Shown: positions 1 to 9,072 of the stretch, piece by piece
Layout of the letters: each line of letters begins with the position of its first letter
Numbering within the stretch: position 1 is the stretch's first letter
Origin: Octadecabacter temperatus
GTDB taxonomy: Bacteria; Pseudomonadota; Alphaproteobacteria; Rhodobacterales; Rhodobacteraceae
NCBI RefSeq assembly: GCF_001187845.1
Contig: NZ_CP012160.1
Coordinates: 3,169,069-3,233,068, forward strand
Direction: 5' to 3'
DNA length: 64,000 nt
Notes under the pieces: model-generated
Database searches by the model: none
What the model saw: only the letters and a program-made list of their open reading frames with translations
Told to the model about the DNA's origin: nothing
Position numbers and translations under genes: made by a program

Positions 1-196
1 GCAGATCGAACTGTTCACAAAGGGGGATGAGTATCAGCCTGGCGTTTACATCTTGCCAAAGCACTTGGACGAAAAAGTTGCGCGTCTGCACCTTGATCGT
101 ATCGGAGTGAAGCTGTCTTCGCTTGATAAGGAACAAGCCGATTACATCGGTGTGTCCGTTGATGGTCCATTCAAGCCAGAGCACTACCGCTACTAA
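1..196 (+). CDS. ahcY: adenosylhomocysteinase, 3' end only
   Basis: The last 64 codons of S-adenosylhomocysteine hydrolase enter from the left edge, in the frame beginning at base 2. The enzyme splits S-adenosylhomocysteine into adenosine and homocysteine in the activated-methyl cycle. The visible part has the family's C-terminal tail: a [17 protein letters not shown] stretch, then a conserved segment ending in the diagnostic KPEHYRY terminus, which reaches into the neighbouring subunit to help bind NAD. The stop is TAA and a strong terminator follows 21 bases later, so this gene ends its transcription unit. The catalytic domain lies outside the window. Confidence 0.93.
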   Translation, partial: QIELFTKGDEYQPGVYILPKHLDEKVARLHLDRIGVKLSSLDKEQADYIGVSVDGPFKPEHYRY

Positions 197-217
197 CTAA
201 GCGAATACAAAAATCGA

Positions 218-246
218 AAACGCCGGCCCGTTTGGGTCGGCGTTTT
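218..246 (+). terminator. rho-independent terminator after ahcY
   Basis: AAACGCCGGCCC and GGGTCGGCGTTT pair around a GTTT loop, giving a GC-rich stem of about 12 bp that ends in TTTT. It lies 21 bases after the ahcY stop. The symmetric A and T flanks make it potentially bidirectional, but the gene to the right runs in the same direction, so it mainly serves ahcY. Confidence 0.85.
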
Positions 247-301
247 GCGTTGGAGGTAGCGAAACTTCACATTAGGTTAAACTCAGCAAATGGGGTGACG
301 A

Positions 302-1084
302 GTGCAGGTCGACGAACCAGAACACGAAGATCAACCCGAAAAACCAACGGCCAGAAAATGGCGCTGGGCGATTTTTCGCTCCGTCGGAAGTGCATTATTC
401 ACGCTGCTTTTCATCGGGGGAGTAGTTGGTTCGTTATTGGCTGTACTTCACCCCGATACGCCTCTGCCACCACAGTGGAATCCGACCGTTCCCTTAGCAG
501 TCGCGCACCCTGTTACACCGCTGACTTCATCCAAGCTGCGGATGGCGCTAAACGACCCTGCCCAATGCCGCTCGGTTCTCGCAGTGGCCGCGCAAATCAC
601 TTCGATGGATCCGTTTGAAGCGACAGAGCACTGCCATATCCGCAACCGAGTTTCGATTTCGACTGTCGGGGATGCACGAATTGACCGAATAGAGACCTCC
701 TGCGCGACAGCGCTTAGGATGGCTATGTGGGAGCGCCACGGCGTGCAACCAGCTGCACAGGAATACCTTGGAGCCACAGCGACGGTTTTCCGCCAAGTGG
801 GAAGTTACAATTGTCGTCCCATTCGCACAACGCAGGGTGCAAGCACCCGATGGAGCACACACTCCACTGGCGATGCGATCGACATTACTGGTTTTGATTT
901 TTCGGATGGCCGGCGTATTCGCCTAATTGCAGATTGGGACGACGGAACGGAAGAAGGCCAGTTTCTGCGCGCGGTTCGTGATAGCGCCTGTACATGGTTC
1001 GCGACGACACTAAGTCCGGATTACAACAGCCTCCACGCGGATCATTTTCACCTACAGGCAAGGGGCTGGGGGACCTGCCGCTAG
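302..1084 (+). CDS. extensin-like C-terminal domain protein, membrane anchored
   Basis: A 260-residue protein with one N-terminal membrane segment (about residues 24-48, rich in L, F, I and V after a basic stretch) and a large exported part. The second half matches the extensin-like C family (COG3921): a CHIRNRVSIS stretch, then THSTGDAIDITGFDF and SLHADHFHLQ. The His and Asp positions in the last two motifs resemble the zinc ligands of LAS/VanY-type peptidases, so a peptidoglycan-related role is plausible but unproven. Six or more cysteines in the exported part suggest disulfides. The start is GTG; an upstream ATG at 289 runs straight into a stop. Single gene between two terminators. Confidence 0.8.
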   Translation: MQVDEPEHEDQPEKPTARKWRWAIFRSVGSALFTLLFIGGVVGSLLAVLHPDTPLPPQWNPTVPLAVAHPVTPLTSSKLRMALNDPAQCRSVLAVAAQITSMDPFEATEHCHIRNRVSISTVGDARIDRIETSCATALRMAMWERHGVQPAAQEYLGATATVFRQVGSYNCRPIRTTQGASTRWSTHSTGDAIDITGFDFSDGRRIRLIADWDDGTEEGQFLRAVRDSACTWFATTLSPDYNSLHADHFHLQARGWGTCR

Positions 1085-1190
1085 GTTGGGGGGAAAAGCA
1101 AAGCAGAATTTTCCTTTGCTCAAACGGATTCAGGGACTAACATTCCCGCAGCGCCGTTAGAACAGGCCGAAATTTTGGTGGGAGTATACC

Positions 1191-1532
1191 ATGAGCAAAC
1201 GTGATGACCTTATTGCGAAATACGCAGATGACCTGAAGAACAAGTGTGGCATGACGCCCGATATGGACCTTTTGACAAAGGTAACAATCGGCTGCGGTCC
1301 GTCCATTTATAATGCTGATGCGTCAACAGTTGCAGGCTCACAAGAGTCTGAGCTGGAAACAGTGAAGAAAAATTTCCTCATGAAAAAGCTGGGCCTTGCA
1401 GATGGCCCGCAGTTGATGGACGGAATTAACTCCGCCATCGAGACTTACGGTAAATCCGAGCGCAGCAAGTACCGTGCTGTGATTTACTACATGCTGACAA
1501 AGCACTTCGGTAAAGAATCCGTCTACGGCTAA
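1191..1532 (+). CDS. DUF2853 family small protein
   Basis: A 113-residue soluble, mainly helical protein with no signal peptide. It matches the DUF2853 family over its full length: the MSKRDDLIAKYADDLK start, a central charged helix, and the C-terminal YRAVIYYMLTKHFGKE segment. No function is established for this family, which is widespread in marine alphaproteobacteria and bacteroidetes. A GGGAG Shine-Dalgarno sequence sits just before the ATG, and a strong terminator follows the stop by 20 bases, so it is a single-gene unit. No neighbour suggests a pathway. Confidence 0.8.
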   Translation: MSKRDDLIAKYADDLKNKCGMTPDMDLLTKVTIGCGPSIYNADASTVAGSQESELETVKKNFLMKKLGLADGPQLMDGINSAIETYGKSERSKYRAVIYYMLTKHFGKESVYG

Positions 1533-1552
1533 AGCAGCTAATATGACTATGC

Positions 1553-1578
1553 AACGCCCACCCATCGCGGTGGGCGTT
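1553..1578 (+). terminator. rho-independent terminator after DUF2853 gene
   Basis: AACGCCCACC pairs perfectly with GGTGGGCGTT around a CATCGC loop, followed by a short T-rich stretch. It lies 20 bases after the stop of the DUF2853 gene. Confidence 0.85.
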
Positions 1579-1760
1579 TGCATTTGTAGAAAATCTTAAG
1601 GGCTATTTGTTTGCGAGACTCGGTCCTTACAAGCTATCAAACCTTTGCGGCCAGGATGGCCCGGACCAGTTTCAGTGATACGTGTGGTGGCTTTTCGGAG
1701 TGCACGTTGGTGAGAGAAAGGGTCTGGGCGGGGTGCTCGGGCCCTTTCATTTTTTGGCGC

Positions 1761-2153
1761 TCAAAACATCCCTGTAACTGCACCCATGATCGCACAGCCA
1801 ACGACTGCGTATCCGCTATCGATAACCGTTAGTTTGAACGGCCGCATTCCGTAAGCATTGTTAATCATGATCCAAGGGCTAATGAAGAAAAGCCCGATCC
1901 CCATTCCAGACAGCAACCCTTTTCCAAAGGTTTCGATCCCTGACAAAGCGAATGTATGCCGCATCATACCCGCGACAAGAACCATGGCGATTGCCGACAA
2001 AATGAACGGAAGCGGTGAATTGCCTTCAGGGCGACCATCTTCATCGCATTTTATACCGGACGCTTCGGTCCACGGTTTAGCTAACGTCATGTACCAGAGC
2101 GCACCAAATACGTAGCCCGCTGCCGCCGCGGCTAAAACTGATAGAAACCCCAT
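1761..2153 (-). CDS. DUF1761 family membrane protein
   Basis: A 130-residue integral membrane protein with about four hydrophobic segments (roughly residues 2-20, 50-68, 78-98 and 108-128). It fits the DUF1761 family: a small four-helix protein with a conserved GALWYMTLAKPW motif just after helix 1. Function is unknown in the family. The ATG at 2151-2153 is followed by the expected hydrophobic N terminus. It is transcribed leftward, convergent with the DUF2853 gene; nothing recognisable lies in the short gap between them. Confidence 0.75.
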   Translation of the reverse strand: MGFLSVLAAAAAGYVFGALWYMTLAKPWTEASGIKCDEDGRPEGNSPLPFILSAIAMVLVAGMMRHTFALSGIETFGKGLLSGMGIGLFFISPWIMINNAYGMRPFKLTVIDSGYAVVGCAIMGAVTGMF

Positions 2154-2211
2154 TTCACGTTCCTCACTTTAGACTGATCCGCTCTAGTTTGCGGGTCTTG
2201 GGTCCACAATG

Positions 2212-2631
2212 TTAAGGTTTTGTTCGGCCTAGTGCGCAAATTGCAAACCATTCGGCCTCAGTAACAGGCTGAACCGACAGGCGGGAATTCCGCACTAGAA
2301 TCATGTCGTGCAGTAGACTATCGGCCTTGATCTGCTCAAGTGTAACGGGTGTTTCGAACGGACGAACGGCTTTGATATCCACGCATTCCCAACGATCGTC
2401 ATCTGTTGTGCTGTCCTGATGCGCGGCTGCGCAGACCTCAACAATCCCGACGACGGATTTCTCTTTTTGGGAGTGATAGAAAAACCCACGGTCGCCTACA
2501 GTCATTTCGCGCATGAAATTGCGCGCTTGATAGTTGCGCACGCCATCCCATTCTTCACCGATATCGCCCTTGGCAACCTGGTTGTCCCAGCTCCACGTCG
2601 AGGGTTCGGATTTGAACAGCCAATAACGCAT
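2212..2631 (-). CDS. EVE domain protein
   Basis: A 139-residue single-domain EVE (PUA-like fold) protein. The family signature is clear: MRYWLFKSEP at the start, then EEWDGVRNYQARNFMREM and a GFFYHSQKEKSVVGIVEV strand. EVE domains are known to bind modified nucleobases in DNA or RNA; the ligand here cannot be read from sequence. The ATG at 2629-2631 places the conserved MRYWLFKSEP at the N terminus; an in-frame start seven codons upstream is less likely. This ATG overlaps the TGA of the upstream yciI-like gene (TGATG), so the two are translationally coupled. Confidence 0.85.
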   Translation of the reverse strand: MRYWLFKSEPSTWSWDNQVAKGDIGEEWDGVRNYQARNFMREMTVGDRGFFYHSQKEKSVVGIVEVCAAAHQDSTTDDDRWECVDIKAVRPFETPVTLEQIKADSLLHDMILVRNSRLSVQPVTEAEWFAICALGRTKP

Positions 2632-2903
2632 CAACCGACGACCTTTTTCCACTCTTCGATCCGCACCTTCTCAAAAAGATCGGCTTTGGCATAGGGATCG
2701 TTTTTGGCCCAATTATGCGCATCGGTGAGGCTGTCGACGTTCATGATGATCATCGAACCGCACATCGTACCGTCAGCATCTAGAAACGGGCCGGCCATTT
2801 CTACAACACCCGTTTCTTCGATGTATGCGAGGTGGGCGTCGCGATTGTCTAAGCGAATTTGAAGGGCGCCGGGTTTGTCACGAGTGATGAGAGCAACGCG
2901 CAT
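2631..2903 (-). CDS. YciI-like (YCII domain) protein
   Basis: A 90-residue ferredoxin-like-fold protein of the YciI/YCII family. The conserved RDAHLAYIEE motif (about residues 21-30) contains the His of the proposed His-Asp active site, and the AGPFLDADG turn is typical. Family members have been proposed to be dehydrochlorinase-like or sensor proteins; most have no assigned reaction. It starts three bases after the gpsA stop and its own stop overlaps the start of the EVE gene, so tsaD-gpsA-yciI-EVE probably form one leftward transcript. Confidence 0.8.
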   Translation of the reverse strand: MRVALITRDKPGALQIRLDNRDAHLAYIEETGVVEMAGPFLDADGTMCGSMIIMNVDSLTDAHNWAKNDPYAKADLFEKVRIEEWKKVVG

Positions 2904-2905
2904 AG

Positions 2906-3868
2906 TTATTCCTTTCTAAGTGGCCGCGCCAGAAGCGTCGCGAGTGCTGTTTCTGGATCAATTTTCCCAGAAGCCAGATCGGCGACAACGCGGCAAATTG
3001 GTAGGTCTAAGTCATGTTTTTGCGCAAGGTTAGAAACCGAAACGGCCGTCGCCGCACCCTCAACCGTGGTGGCGGTGTCAAAGTCCTGCGCGGATCCGAT
3101 TGATAAGCCGAAACGATAGTTACGAGACCCATCAGATGTACACGTTAACGCAAGATCACCGAAACCGGAAAGTCCTGTAAGCGTTTCTGGATCAGCCCCT
3201 AGTGCCGTTCCTATTCGCCGCATTTCAGCAAAGCCACGCGTAATAACGGCAGCGCGCGCACTTTCGCCAAAACCAGCACCCATGCAAACGCCACAGGCAA
3301 TTGCGATCACATTTTTCAAGGCTCCGCCAAGCTCAGCGCCAATAACGTCTTGGCTAAGGTACAGGCGTAACGTTGGTGTAGATAGGCAGGCCTGAAGATA
3401 CGCACCTTCATCTACGTCGTTGCAGGCCAAGGTTAATGCAGTTGGCAGATGGTTTGCGATATCTGCAGCAAAGCTTGGCCCTGTTAGCATTGCACAGATT
3501 GCAGAAGGAACATGGGCTTCAATTTGGGCGACTGGCCCGCGCAATGTCGATTGGTCGATACCTTTGCAACACGCCACAAGACGCTTATCCGCAAAATGGT
3601 CCGCGTTCACTTTCAGCCATTCTCCGAGCTTTTGTGCCGGAATTGCAAGAAGTATGGTGTCGGCGTCAATGAGGGCGGCAAGATTAGACGTCACATTGAT
3701 GTTTTCAGGAAGAGGATGACCCGGGAGCCGCTGGACGTTTTCACGTGCCTTTGAAATCTCTGCGGCGGCATCCGCATCGCGTGCCCACAACGTAACAGGG
3801 CCGTTCGCAGCCAAGGAAATGGCAAGGCCCGTTCCAAATGCACCCGCTCCAGCGACAGCTAGTTTCAT
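2906..3868 (-). CDS. gpsA: glycerol-3-phosphate dehydrogenase [NAD(P)+]
   Basis: A 320-residue cytosolic enzyme that reduces dihydroxyacetone phosphate to sn-glycerol 3-phosphate, the backbone of phospholipids. The N terminus [16 protein letters not shown] is a Rossmann GxGxxG motif; the conserved [13 protein letters not shown] segment carries the catalytic Lys, and [18 protein letters not shown] is the family C-terminal motif. The start at 3868 puts the Rossmann motif right at the N terminus; the reading frame continues 20 codons upstream but those overlap tsaD and are not conserved in type. The ATG overlaps the tsaD stop (ATGA). Confidence 0.95.
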   Translation of the reverse strand: MKLAVAGAGAFGTGLAISLAANGPVTLWARDADAAAEISKARENVQRLPGHPLPENINVTSNLAALIDADTILLAIPAQKLGEWLKVNADHFADKRLVACCKGIDQSTLRGPVAQIEAHVPSAICAMLTGPSFAADIANHLPTALTLACNDVDEGAYLQACLSTPTLRLYLSQDVIGAELGGALKNVIAIACGVCMGAGFGESARAAVITRGFAEMRRIGTALGADPETLTGLSGFGDLALTCTSDGSRNYRFGLSIGSAQDFDTATTVEGAATAVSVSNLAQKHDLDLPICRVVADLASGKIDPETALATLLARPLRKE

Positions 3869-4959
3869 GACTTTGCGCCCTTCTTTCCGCTGCCGGTTAG
3901 GGAAGCGCTTTTCTGATCTAGCGGCCAACGCGGACGCGCTGAAAGTGTGAGGTCATCAATCATGCCATCAGTAAACCGGAGCATTCCAGCATAAGCTATC
4001 ATCGCGGCATTGTCCGTGCAAAGCGCAAGAGGTGGTGCCACAAAAAAGGTCTCTGTTTCAGCGCAAAGCTGCTTCAGGGCGTGGCGAATCGGCCCGTTTG
4101 CTGCAACACCACCCGCCACTGCGAGCGTTTTTACTGAAGGCGCGATTGCCCGCGCAGCTGCAAGGGCCCTGCGCGACTTCGCAACAAGAACGTCCGTTAC
4201 AGCGGCTTGAAAACCAGCACAAAGGTCGGCGCGCGCTTGCGTTGGAAGGCCGCCATGCTTTGAGATCACATCGTCACGAGCACGCAACACTGCGGTCTTC
4301 AAGCCAGAGAACGACATGTTGCAGTCATCGCGATTGAGAAGCGGACGCGGCAACGAAAACACCTTAGAATCGCCTTGCAACGAAGCGGCCTCTACAGACG
4401 GACCGCCAGGTTGAGGTAACCCTAGAATACGCGCGGTTTTATCGAAAGCTTCGCCGGGCGCGTCATCAATGGTTCCGCCAAGGCGCGTATATGTATCGTG
4501 TCCTTCGACAAGCAGGAATTGGCAATGCCCGCCGGAGACAAGCAACATCAGGTAGGGAAATTCGATCTCATTTGTAAGCTGCGGTGTTAGCGCATGCCCA
4601 GCGAGGTGGTTTACACCGATAAGCGGCACACCCGAAGCAGCGCTTAATCCCTTCGCACACATGACACCGGAAAGGACGCCACCAATAAGACCGGGCCCTG
4701 CCGTAACGGCGATTGCATCGATTTCCGTTATGTTTTTTGTGGCAGTTGCGAGGGCTTGCTCGACAACATGATCAATCTTCTCTGCATGAGCTCGTGCTGC
4801 AATTTCAGGGACTACACCACCGTAACTCGCGTGAATCTCAGTTTGCCCAAACACAACGTTAGACAGGATGCTTGCTTTGCCGGCGACACCATGGACAACA
4901 GCCGCGGCGGTGTCGTCGCAACTACTTTCAATCCCGAGAATAGTTAAAGATGCTGACAT
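3865..4959 (-). CDS. tsaD: tRNA threonylcarbamoyladenosine synthase subunit TsaD
   Basis: A 364-residue Kae1/Qri7-family protein that, with TsaB and TsaE, transfers the threonylcarbamoyl group to A37 of ANN-decoding tRNAs. The start [11 protein letters not shown] is the family signature, and the metal-binding HxxxH motif is HLAGH at residues 118-122. The C-terminal [16 protein letters not shown] is the ATPase phosphate-binding part. The ATG at 4959 was chosen because the signature follows within seven residues; 27 upstream in-frame codons look non-coding. It is the first gene of a tsaD-gpsA-yciI-EVE run and diverges from hemD with an 84-base gap. Confidence 0.95.
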   Translation of the reverse strand: MSASLTILGIESSCDDTAAAVVHGVAGKASILSNVVFGQTEIHASYGGVVPEIAARAHAEKIDHVVEQALATATKNITEIDAIAVTAGPGLIGGVLSGVMCAKGLSAASGVPLIGVNHLAGHALTPQLTNEIEFPYLMLLVSGGHCQFLLVEGHDTYTRLGGTIDDAPGEAFDKTARILGLPQPGGPSVEAASLQGDSKVFSLPRPLLNRDDCNMSFSGLKTAVLRARDDVISKHGGLPTQARADLCAGFQAAVTDVLVAKSRRALAAARAIAPSVKTLAVAGGVAANGPIRHALKQLCAETETFFVAPPLALCTDNAAMIAYAGMLRFTDGMIDDLTLSARPRWPLDQKSASLTGSGKKGAKS

Positions 4960-5043
4960 AATGCCGCGCTCGCCTGCTTGCGTCTGGTGTGTTCGCAGGT
5001 AACACTTGCGCGCAATCGCTACAATGGTCCGGGGGTCCAAGCT

Positions 5044-5733
5044 GTGCCGACCTTTGAAGATCCTACAATCCTGATAACAAGACCTGCCGCCGATGCTGAA
5101 CGGTTTTTACAGATGTTGCGAGCGGATTCTGGACCATTTGACGCCATCAAGTGTCCTGCGTTTAGTTTCGAAGAGATTCCCACAAAACAATCGGACTTTG
5201 ATGCCGCCGTCTTTACATCAAAAGCAGGTGTCTTATTTGCCCCAGAAGGGCAAGGGCGGGTGGCCTATTGTGTTGGTGACGCGACTGCGCAACTGGCGAA
5301 CGTTGCGGGCTATGCGCCATTGAGTGCGAATGGATCTGCAGAGGACTTGGTCGAACTGATTCTGAGGAAGTCTCCCACAGTTTCACTACAACATATTCGG
5401 GGGGAAAATTCGACCGGTAACGTCACAGAACGTCTCATTGCACAGGGAATTCGCTGCACGGAGGCGATCGCCTATCGTAAAGTTCCACAAACACCTTCGG
5501 AAAGTATCAAAAAGGATTTGAGCAGCGCTTCGAAACTGATCCTTCCCCTGTTTTCCGCGGAAACAGTGTCGATTCTCGCAAGTTGGGCACTACAATTAGA
5601 TGGCTGTACGGTCGTCGCAATAAGCGGTGCTGTTGCTAAGTCCGCCGAAACTTTATTGCCAAAGAAAGTGGTGGTTTCAGAACGGCCAGATATGCGCGGG
5701 ATGGCCGCAGCAACAGCGCGTTTGATTGCTTGA
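5044..5733 (+). CDS. hemD: uroporphyrinogen-III synthase
   Basis: A protein of about 229 residues matching HemD, which cyclises hydroxymethylbilane to uroporphyrinogen III in tetrapyrrole synthesis. Evidence is the [15 protein letters not shown] start, the central [11 protein letters not shown] loop (the conserved family segment joining the two lobes) and the C-terminal [14 protein letters not shown]. HemD sequences are very divergent and no single residue proves the call; context (mitofilin and hemY downstream) supports it strongly. A GTG at 5044 is preferred because it places the TRP motif close to the N terminus; an in-frame ATG at 4978 would add 22 atypical residues. hemC is not in the window. 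Confidence 0.82.
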   Translation: MPTFEDPTILITRPAADAERFLQMLRADSGPFDAIKCPAFSFEEIPTKQSDFDAAVFTSKAGVLFAPEGQGRVAYCVGDATAQLANVAGYAPLSANGSAEDLVELILRKSPTVSLQHIRGENSTGNVTERLIAQGIRCTEAIAYRKVPQTPSESIKKDLSSASKLILPLFSAETVSILASWALQLDGCTVVAISGAVAKSAETLLPKKVVVSERPDMRGMAAATARLIA

Positions 5734-5804
5734 GGGTCATTCGGACGCACGCTAGAGTAATCCTCGGGGCGATCGTGCCCTCGTCGAAGTGAGTAGGGGC
5801 AAAC

Positions 5805-7037
5805 GTGGCCAAGTCTTCCAAAGGTTCATCCAAGAAATCCAAGATCGACAAGTCGGTTGAAGACGTTGTTGAGGTCGTTGATACGGGGTTAGAGCCAACG
5901 GACAACGAGACCGCCCAATCTAATGACATTCCTGACGATGAGGATGGTTTGGGTTTTGAGGCGGAAGTTTCCAAAGACGAGTTCGAGATGGAAGTCGTTA
6001 ACGATGAAGTCATCAATGAACCCACACCTGACTTAGCAGACGAAGCGATTGTCGCTGAAACTGTTGTACCCAATGAAAGCTCCAAGTCGGGAGGTTTCTT
6101 TCCGTTGCTTCTTGGCGGGGTCGCTGCAGGCGCGATTGGATATGGCATCGCGACCTTCTATCCGCTGAACGCTGGATCGGCTGAGCTTGAAGCACAGTTT
6201 GCAGCGCAATCCGAAAAGATTGCAGCAATTGAAGCACAATTGGCTGAGGCGCCGGAATTGGATGTTTCGGCGATCGAGACACAGATTTCTGAATCAGCTG
6301 CGCAAACAACTGGGCAGATTGAAAACGTTGCGGCCTCACTCGAAGATCAGTTGTCCGCGCTCGATGTTCGCATTTCAGATATTGAGAAAGCACCGAATTC
6401 GGACGGCACATTATCCGAAACAGCCATAGCTGCTTATCAACAAGAACTAGAAGAGCTACGTGCAGAACTGACCACGCAACAAGAAGCGGTAATGACCGCG
6501 GCGGCGCAAACGGAAGCCGAACTAGCTGCTGCGCGCGAAGAAGCGCTAGCAACGGCGCAGGCCGCTACATCTCGTGCTGTTTTAAACCGCGTTTCGGAAG
6601 CCGTTGATACAGGCGTTCCATTTGCTGATTCATTGGCGGAACTTGAGGGCGTTGATTTACCAATTGCCCTAACCAATGCCGCTGATGCCGGTGTGGCAAC
6701 AATCGCAGAATTGGCGGATGCGTTTCCGGCTGCAGCACGGGCTGCGCTAGCAACCGCACGCGCCGAAGGTGTTTCCGATGATGCTGGTGGCATTGGTGGG
6801 TTCCTGAGAAACCAATTCGATGTGCGATCAACTGCACCGCAAGAGGGCCCTGGCCCGGATGCGGTTTTGTCGCGTGCCGAAGCTGCGATCAAAGAAGGCC
6901 GCGTGTCAGACTCCCTGGCTGAAATCGAAGCGTTGCCCGAAGTGGTGCGCGCAGAAATGACCGACTGGACCGCGCTCGCTACAGAACGTGCGAACGTACT
7001 CGATGCTATTTCGACCCTTTCCGAAACCTATAATTAG
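5805..7037 (+). CDS. mitofilin (Mic60)-like membrane protein, COG4223 type
   Basis: A 410-residue protein: an acidic cytoplasmic N terminus (residues 1-92), one membrane helix (about 97-117, GGVAAGAIGYGIATF), a long coiled coil rich in Glu, Gln and Ala (about 125-260) and a C-terminal helical region with LRNQFDVRSTAPQEGPGPDAVLSRAE, the part that corresponds to the mitofilin domain. Alphaproteobacterial Mic60 homologues shape intracytoplasmic membrane folds and are commonly found between hemD and hemY, exactly as here. It starts at GTG with an AGTAGGGG Shine-Dalgarno stretch. Localisation should be inner membrane with the coiled coil in the periplasm. The gene lies 18 bases before hemY. Confidence 0.75.
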   Translation: MAKSSKGSSKKSKIDKSVEDVVEVVDTGLEPTDNETAQSNDIPDDEDGLGFEAEVSKDEFEMEVVNDEVINEPTPDLADEAIVAETVVPNESSKSGGFFPLLLGGVAAGAIGYGIATFYPLNAGSAELEAQFAAQSEKIAAIEAQLAEAPELDVSAIETQISESAAQTTGQIENVAASLEDQLSALDVRISDIEKAPNSDGTLSETAIAAYQQELEELRAELTTQQEAVMTAAAQTEAELAAAREEALATAQAATSRAVLNRVSEAVDTGVPFADSLAELEGVDLPIALTNAADAGVATIAELADAFPAAARAALATARAEGVSDDAGGIGGFLRNQFDVRSTAPQEGPGPDAVLSRAEAAIKEGRVSDSLAEIEALPEVVRAEMTDWTALATERANVLDAISTLSETYN

Positions 7038-7055
7038 AACTGAGGCGATTCCCTG

Positions 7056-8516
7056 ATGATCTTGTCCCTATTAAAGATTTTGGCCTTTGTTGCCGTTATT
7101 ATGGCTGCCACGTTTGGCGCCACCTTGTTGTTGGATATGGACGGCAGCGCCACGATTGATATCGGTGGTAAAGCGGCCTCGTTCTCGGTTATCGAAATGG
7201 TGGTTGGGTTGATCATTCTGGTGGCCCTTGTTTGGCTTACATTCAAATTGATCGGTTTGGCGGTTGCAGCGTTCAAGTTTCTCAATGGCGATGAAACTGC
7301 GATCTCGCGTTACTTTTCACGTAACCGCGAACGCAAGGGTTTCGAAGCGCTGTCCGAGGGCATGATGGCGCTTGCGTCTGGTGAAGGTCGTTTGGCGATG
7401 GCCAAGGCGAACCGCGCAGAAAAATTCTTGGAACGCCCAGAGCTGACCAACCTACTGACAGCCCAAGCCGCAGAGCTTGCAGGTGACCGTAAGACTGCCG
7501 AACAAACATACCGTAAGCTTCTAGAAGACGACAAAACACGCTTCGTCGGTGTGCGTGGAATCATGAAGCAAAAGCTGGAAGAGGGCGATACCGATACTGC
7601 ATTGTTGCTTGCGGAAAAGGCGTTTGCCATCAAGCCAAAGCATGTCGAAACGCAGGATACTTTGTTGCGCTTGCAGGCGGAAAGTTCCGACTGGAAAGGT
7701 GCGCGTGCAACGTTGTCCGCGAAGCTCAAGACTGGCCAGTTGCCGCGCAATGTGCATAAGCGTCGCGACGCTGTGCTTGCACTGTCCGAAGCAAAGGGTG
7801 TGTTTGAAGATGGCCAAACCGCCGAAGCGCAGGATGCTGCGATTGAAGCCAACAGAATGTCACCAGATTTGATTCCTGCTGCAGTGATGGCGGCGGAAAC
7901 ATATATCGAAAAGAACAACGCACGCGCCGCAGCCCGTGTTCTTAAGAAAGCGTGGGATGTTTCCCCTCACCCTGATCTCGCAGCTACCTTCGCGGCGATC
8001 GCACCAGATGAGACTCCTACAGCAAGGCTTAAGCGTTTCCGTGCGCTGACCAAGTTACAGTCGAGCAGCCCGGAAACAAAAATGCTGTTGGCGGAATTGA
8101 ATATTGCCGCAGAGGACTTTCCTGAGGCGCGCCGCGCGATCACGGAGCTTGTCGCAGAAACACCTACATCTCGTAATCTGACGATCATGGCTGCGATTGA
8201 ACGTGGCGAAGGATCAGATGATGCGGTGGTGCGAGGATGGCTTACCAAAGCCCTTACAGCGGCTCGTGGCCCGCAATGGATTTGTGACAACTGTCAGCAC
8301 ATCCATCCAGCTTGGGCCCCCGTTTGTTCGAATTGTTCAGGGTTTGACACGTTGTCATGGCGTGAGCCACCAAAAGGCGAAGTTGCGATGCCTTCAGGCG
8401 TTGAAATGCTGCCGCTAATTGTTGGACAAATTTCGGCTCCAGTCGCCAACTCTGAGGACGAAATCGTCGAGGCGGAGATCTTTGAAGACACGTCTGACGC
8501 GCAAGAAGAGACATAA
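7056..8516 (+). CDS. hemY: HemY-like TPR membrane protein
   Basis: A 486-residue protein of the proteobacterial HemY family (not protoporphyrinogen oxidase). Two membrane helices lie near residues 1-25 and 46-70, followed by a run of TPR-type helices to about residue 400. At the C terminus is a four-cysteine cluster CDNC-x10-CSNC (residues 410-427) followed by FDTLSW, which looks like a rubredoxin-type metal site as in LapB/YciM. HemY is thought to act with late heme or coproporphyrin steps or as a membrane scaffold; its biochemical role is not settled. It is co-transcribed with hemD and the mitofilin gene. Confidence 0.85.
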   Translation: MILSLLKILAFVAVIMAATFGATLLLDMDGSATIDIGGKAASFSVIEMVVGLIILVALVWLTFKLIGLAVAAFKFLNGDETAISRYFSRNRERKGFEALSEGMMALASGEGRLAMAKANRAEKFLERPELTNLLTAQAAELAGDRKTAEQTYRKLLEDDKTRFVGVRGIMKQKLEEGDTDTALLLAEKAFAIKPKHVETQDTLLRLQAESSDWKGARATLSAKLKTGQLPRNVHKRRDAVLALSEAKGVFEDGQTAEAQDAAIEANRMSPDLIPAAVMAAETYIEKNNARAAARVLKKAWDVSPHPDLAATFAAIAPDETPTARLKRFRALTKLQSSSPETKMLLAELNIAAEDFPEARRAITELVAETPTSRNLTIMAAIERGEGSDDAVVRGWLTKALTAARGPQWICDNCQHIHPAWAPVCSNCSGFDTLSWREPPKGEVAMPSGVEMLPLIVGQISAPVANSEDEIVEAEIFEDTSDAQEET

Positions 8517-8566
8517 AGCGCAACGATAATCGAGCACCGCCGGCACCTCGCAAGGCTGCTATCGCC

Positions 8567-8797
8567 TTGACGTCGGTGACGGCTATTCCTTGCGGTTTCT
8601 TTACAATGTTCCTCGCGCTTGGCGCAGTTGGGTCGGGGCTAATGCTCTTTCATATTCCAATTCTGACCAGCCTGCTCTTTGCGTTGCTAATGATCTGGGT
8701 CATCTATGAATACAAAGGTCGCCGCTACGACGGCTACAGAGTGGCGCATGGCTATGGGCTTGAGCATCCACATAACAAGAACCGAGAACATCTATAG
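8567..8797 (+). CDS. small membrane protein of unknown function
   Basis: Up to 76 residues with two hydrophobic stretches (about residues 8-26 and 29-47) and a basic, His- and Asn-rich tail. No family is recognised. The best-placed start is TTG at 8567, 11 bases after an AAGG; GTG at 8576 and ATG at 8606 are alternatives. It follows hemY by 50 bases in the same direction. Composition matches its neighbours and the hydrophobicity is protein-like, but a short reading frame with an unusual start remains uncertain. Confidence 0.45.
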   Translation: MTSVTAIPCGFFTMFLALGAVGSGLMLFHIPILTSLLFALLMIWVIYEYKGRRYDGYRVAHGYGLEHPHNKNREHL

Positions 8798-9072
8798 CGT
8801 GGTCACCGACCGATACTGAGCGCCACGACCGCGCGGCATGTCCGTATGTTTGCCTGTGATCAAAACCACAACCAGCAACGTCGCTAATCATTTCGAATTT
8901 CTGAAGTAACAATTTTGATTTTCCGAATCGCAAGGTAAAACAGCCTTTAGCGCTTGGAGGTTGGTCTACCCCGTGTCTACAAATCCGGAAAAAGCGCTCA
9001 TCGTTTAACGTAAGCACCAGGCGTTTGCCCGATTTTCTTGCTACGCCCAGCACTCCAATGAAAGGCGACCCG

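Noticed and set aside
1611..1832. A 73-codon frame in the gap between the DUF2853 and DUF1761 genes
   Set aside because: Runs into the 3' end of the DUF1761 gene on the other strand and shows no recognisable protein features.
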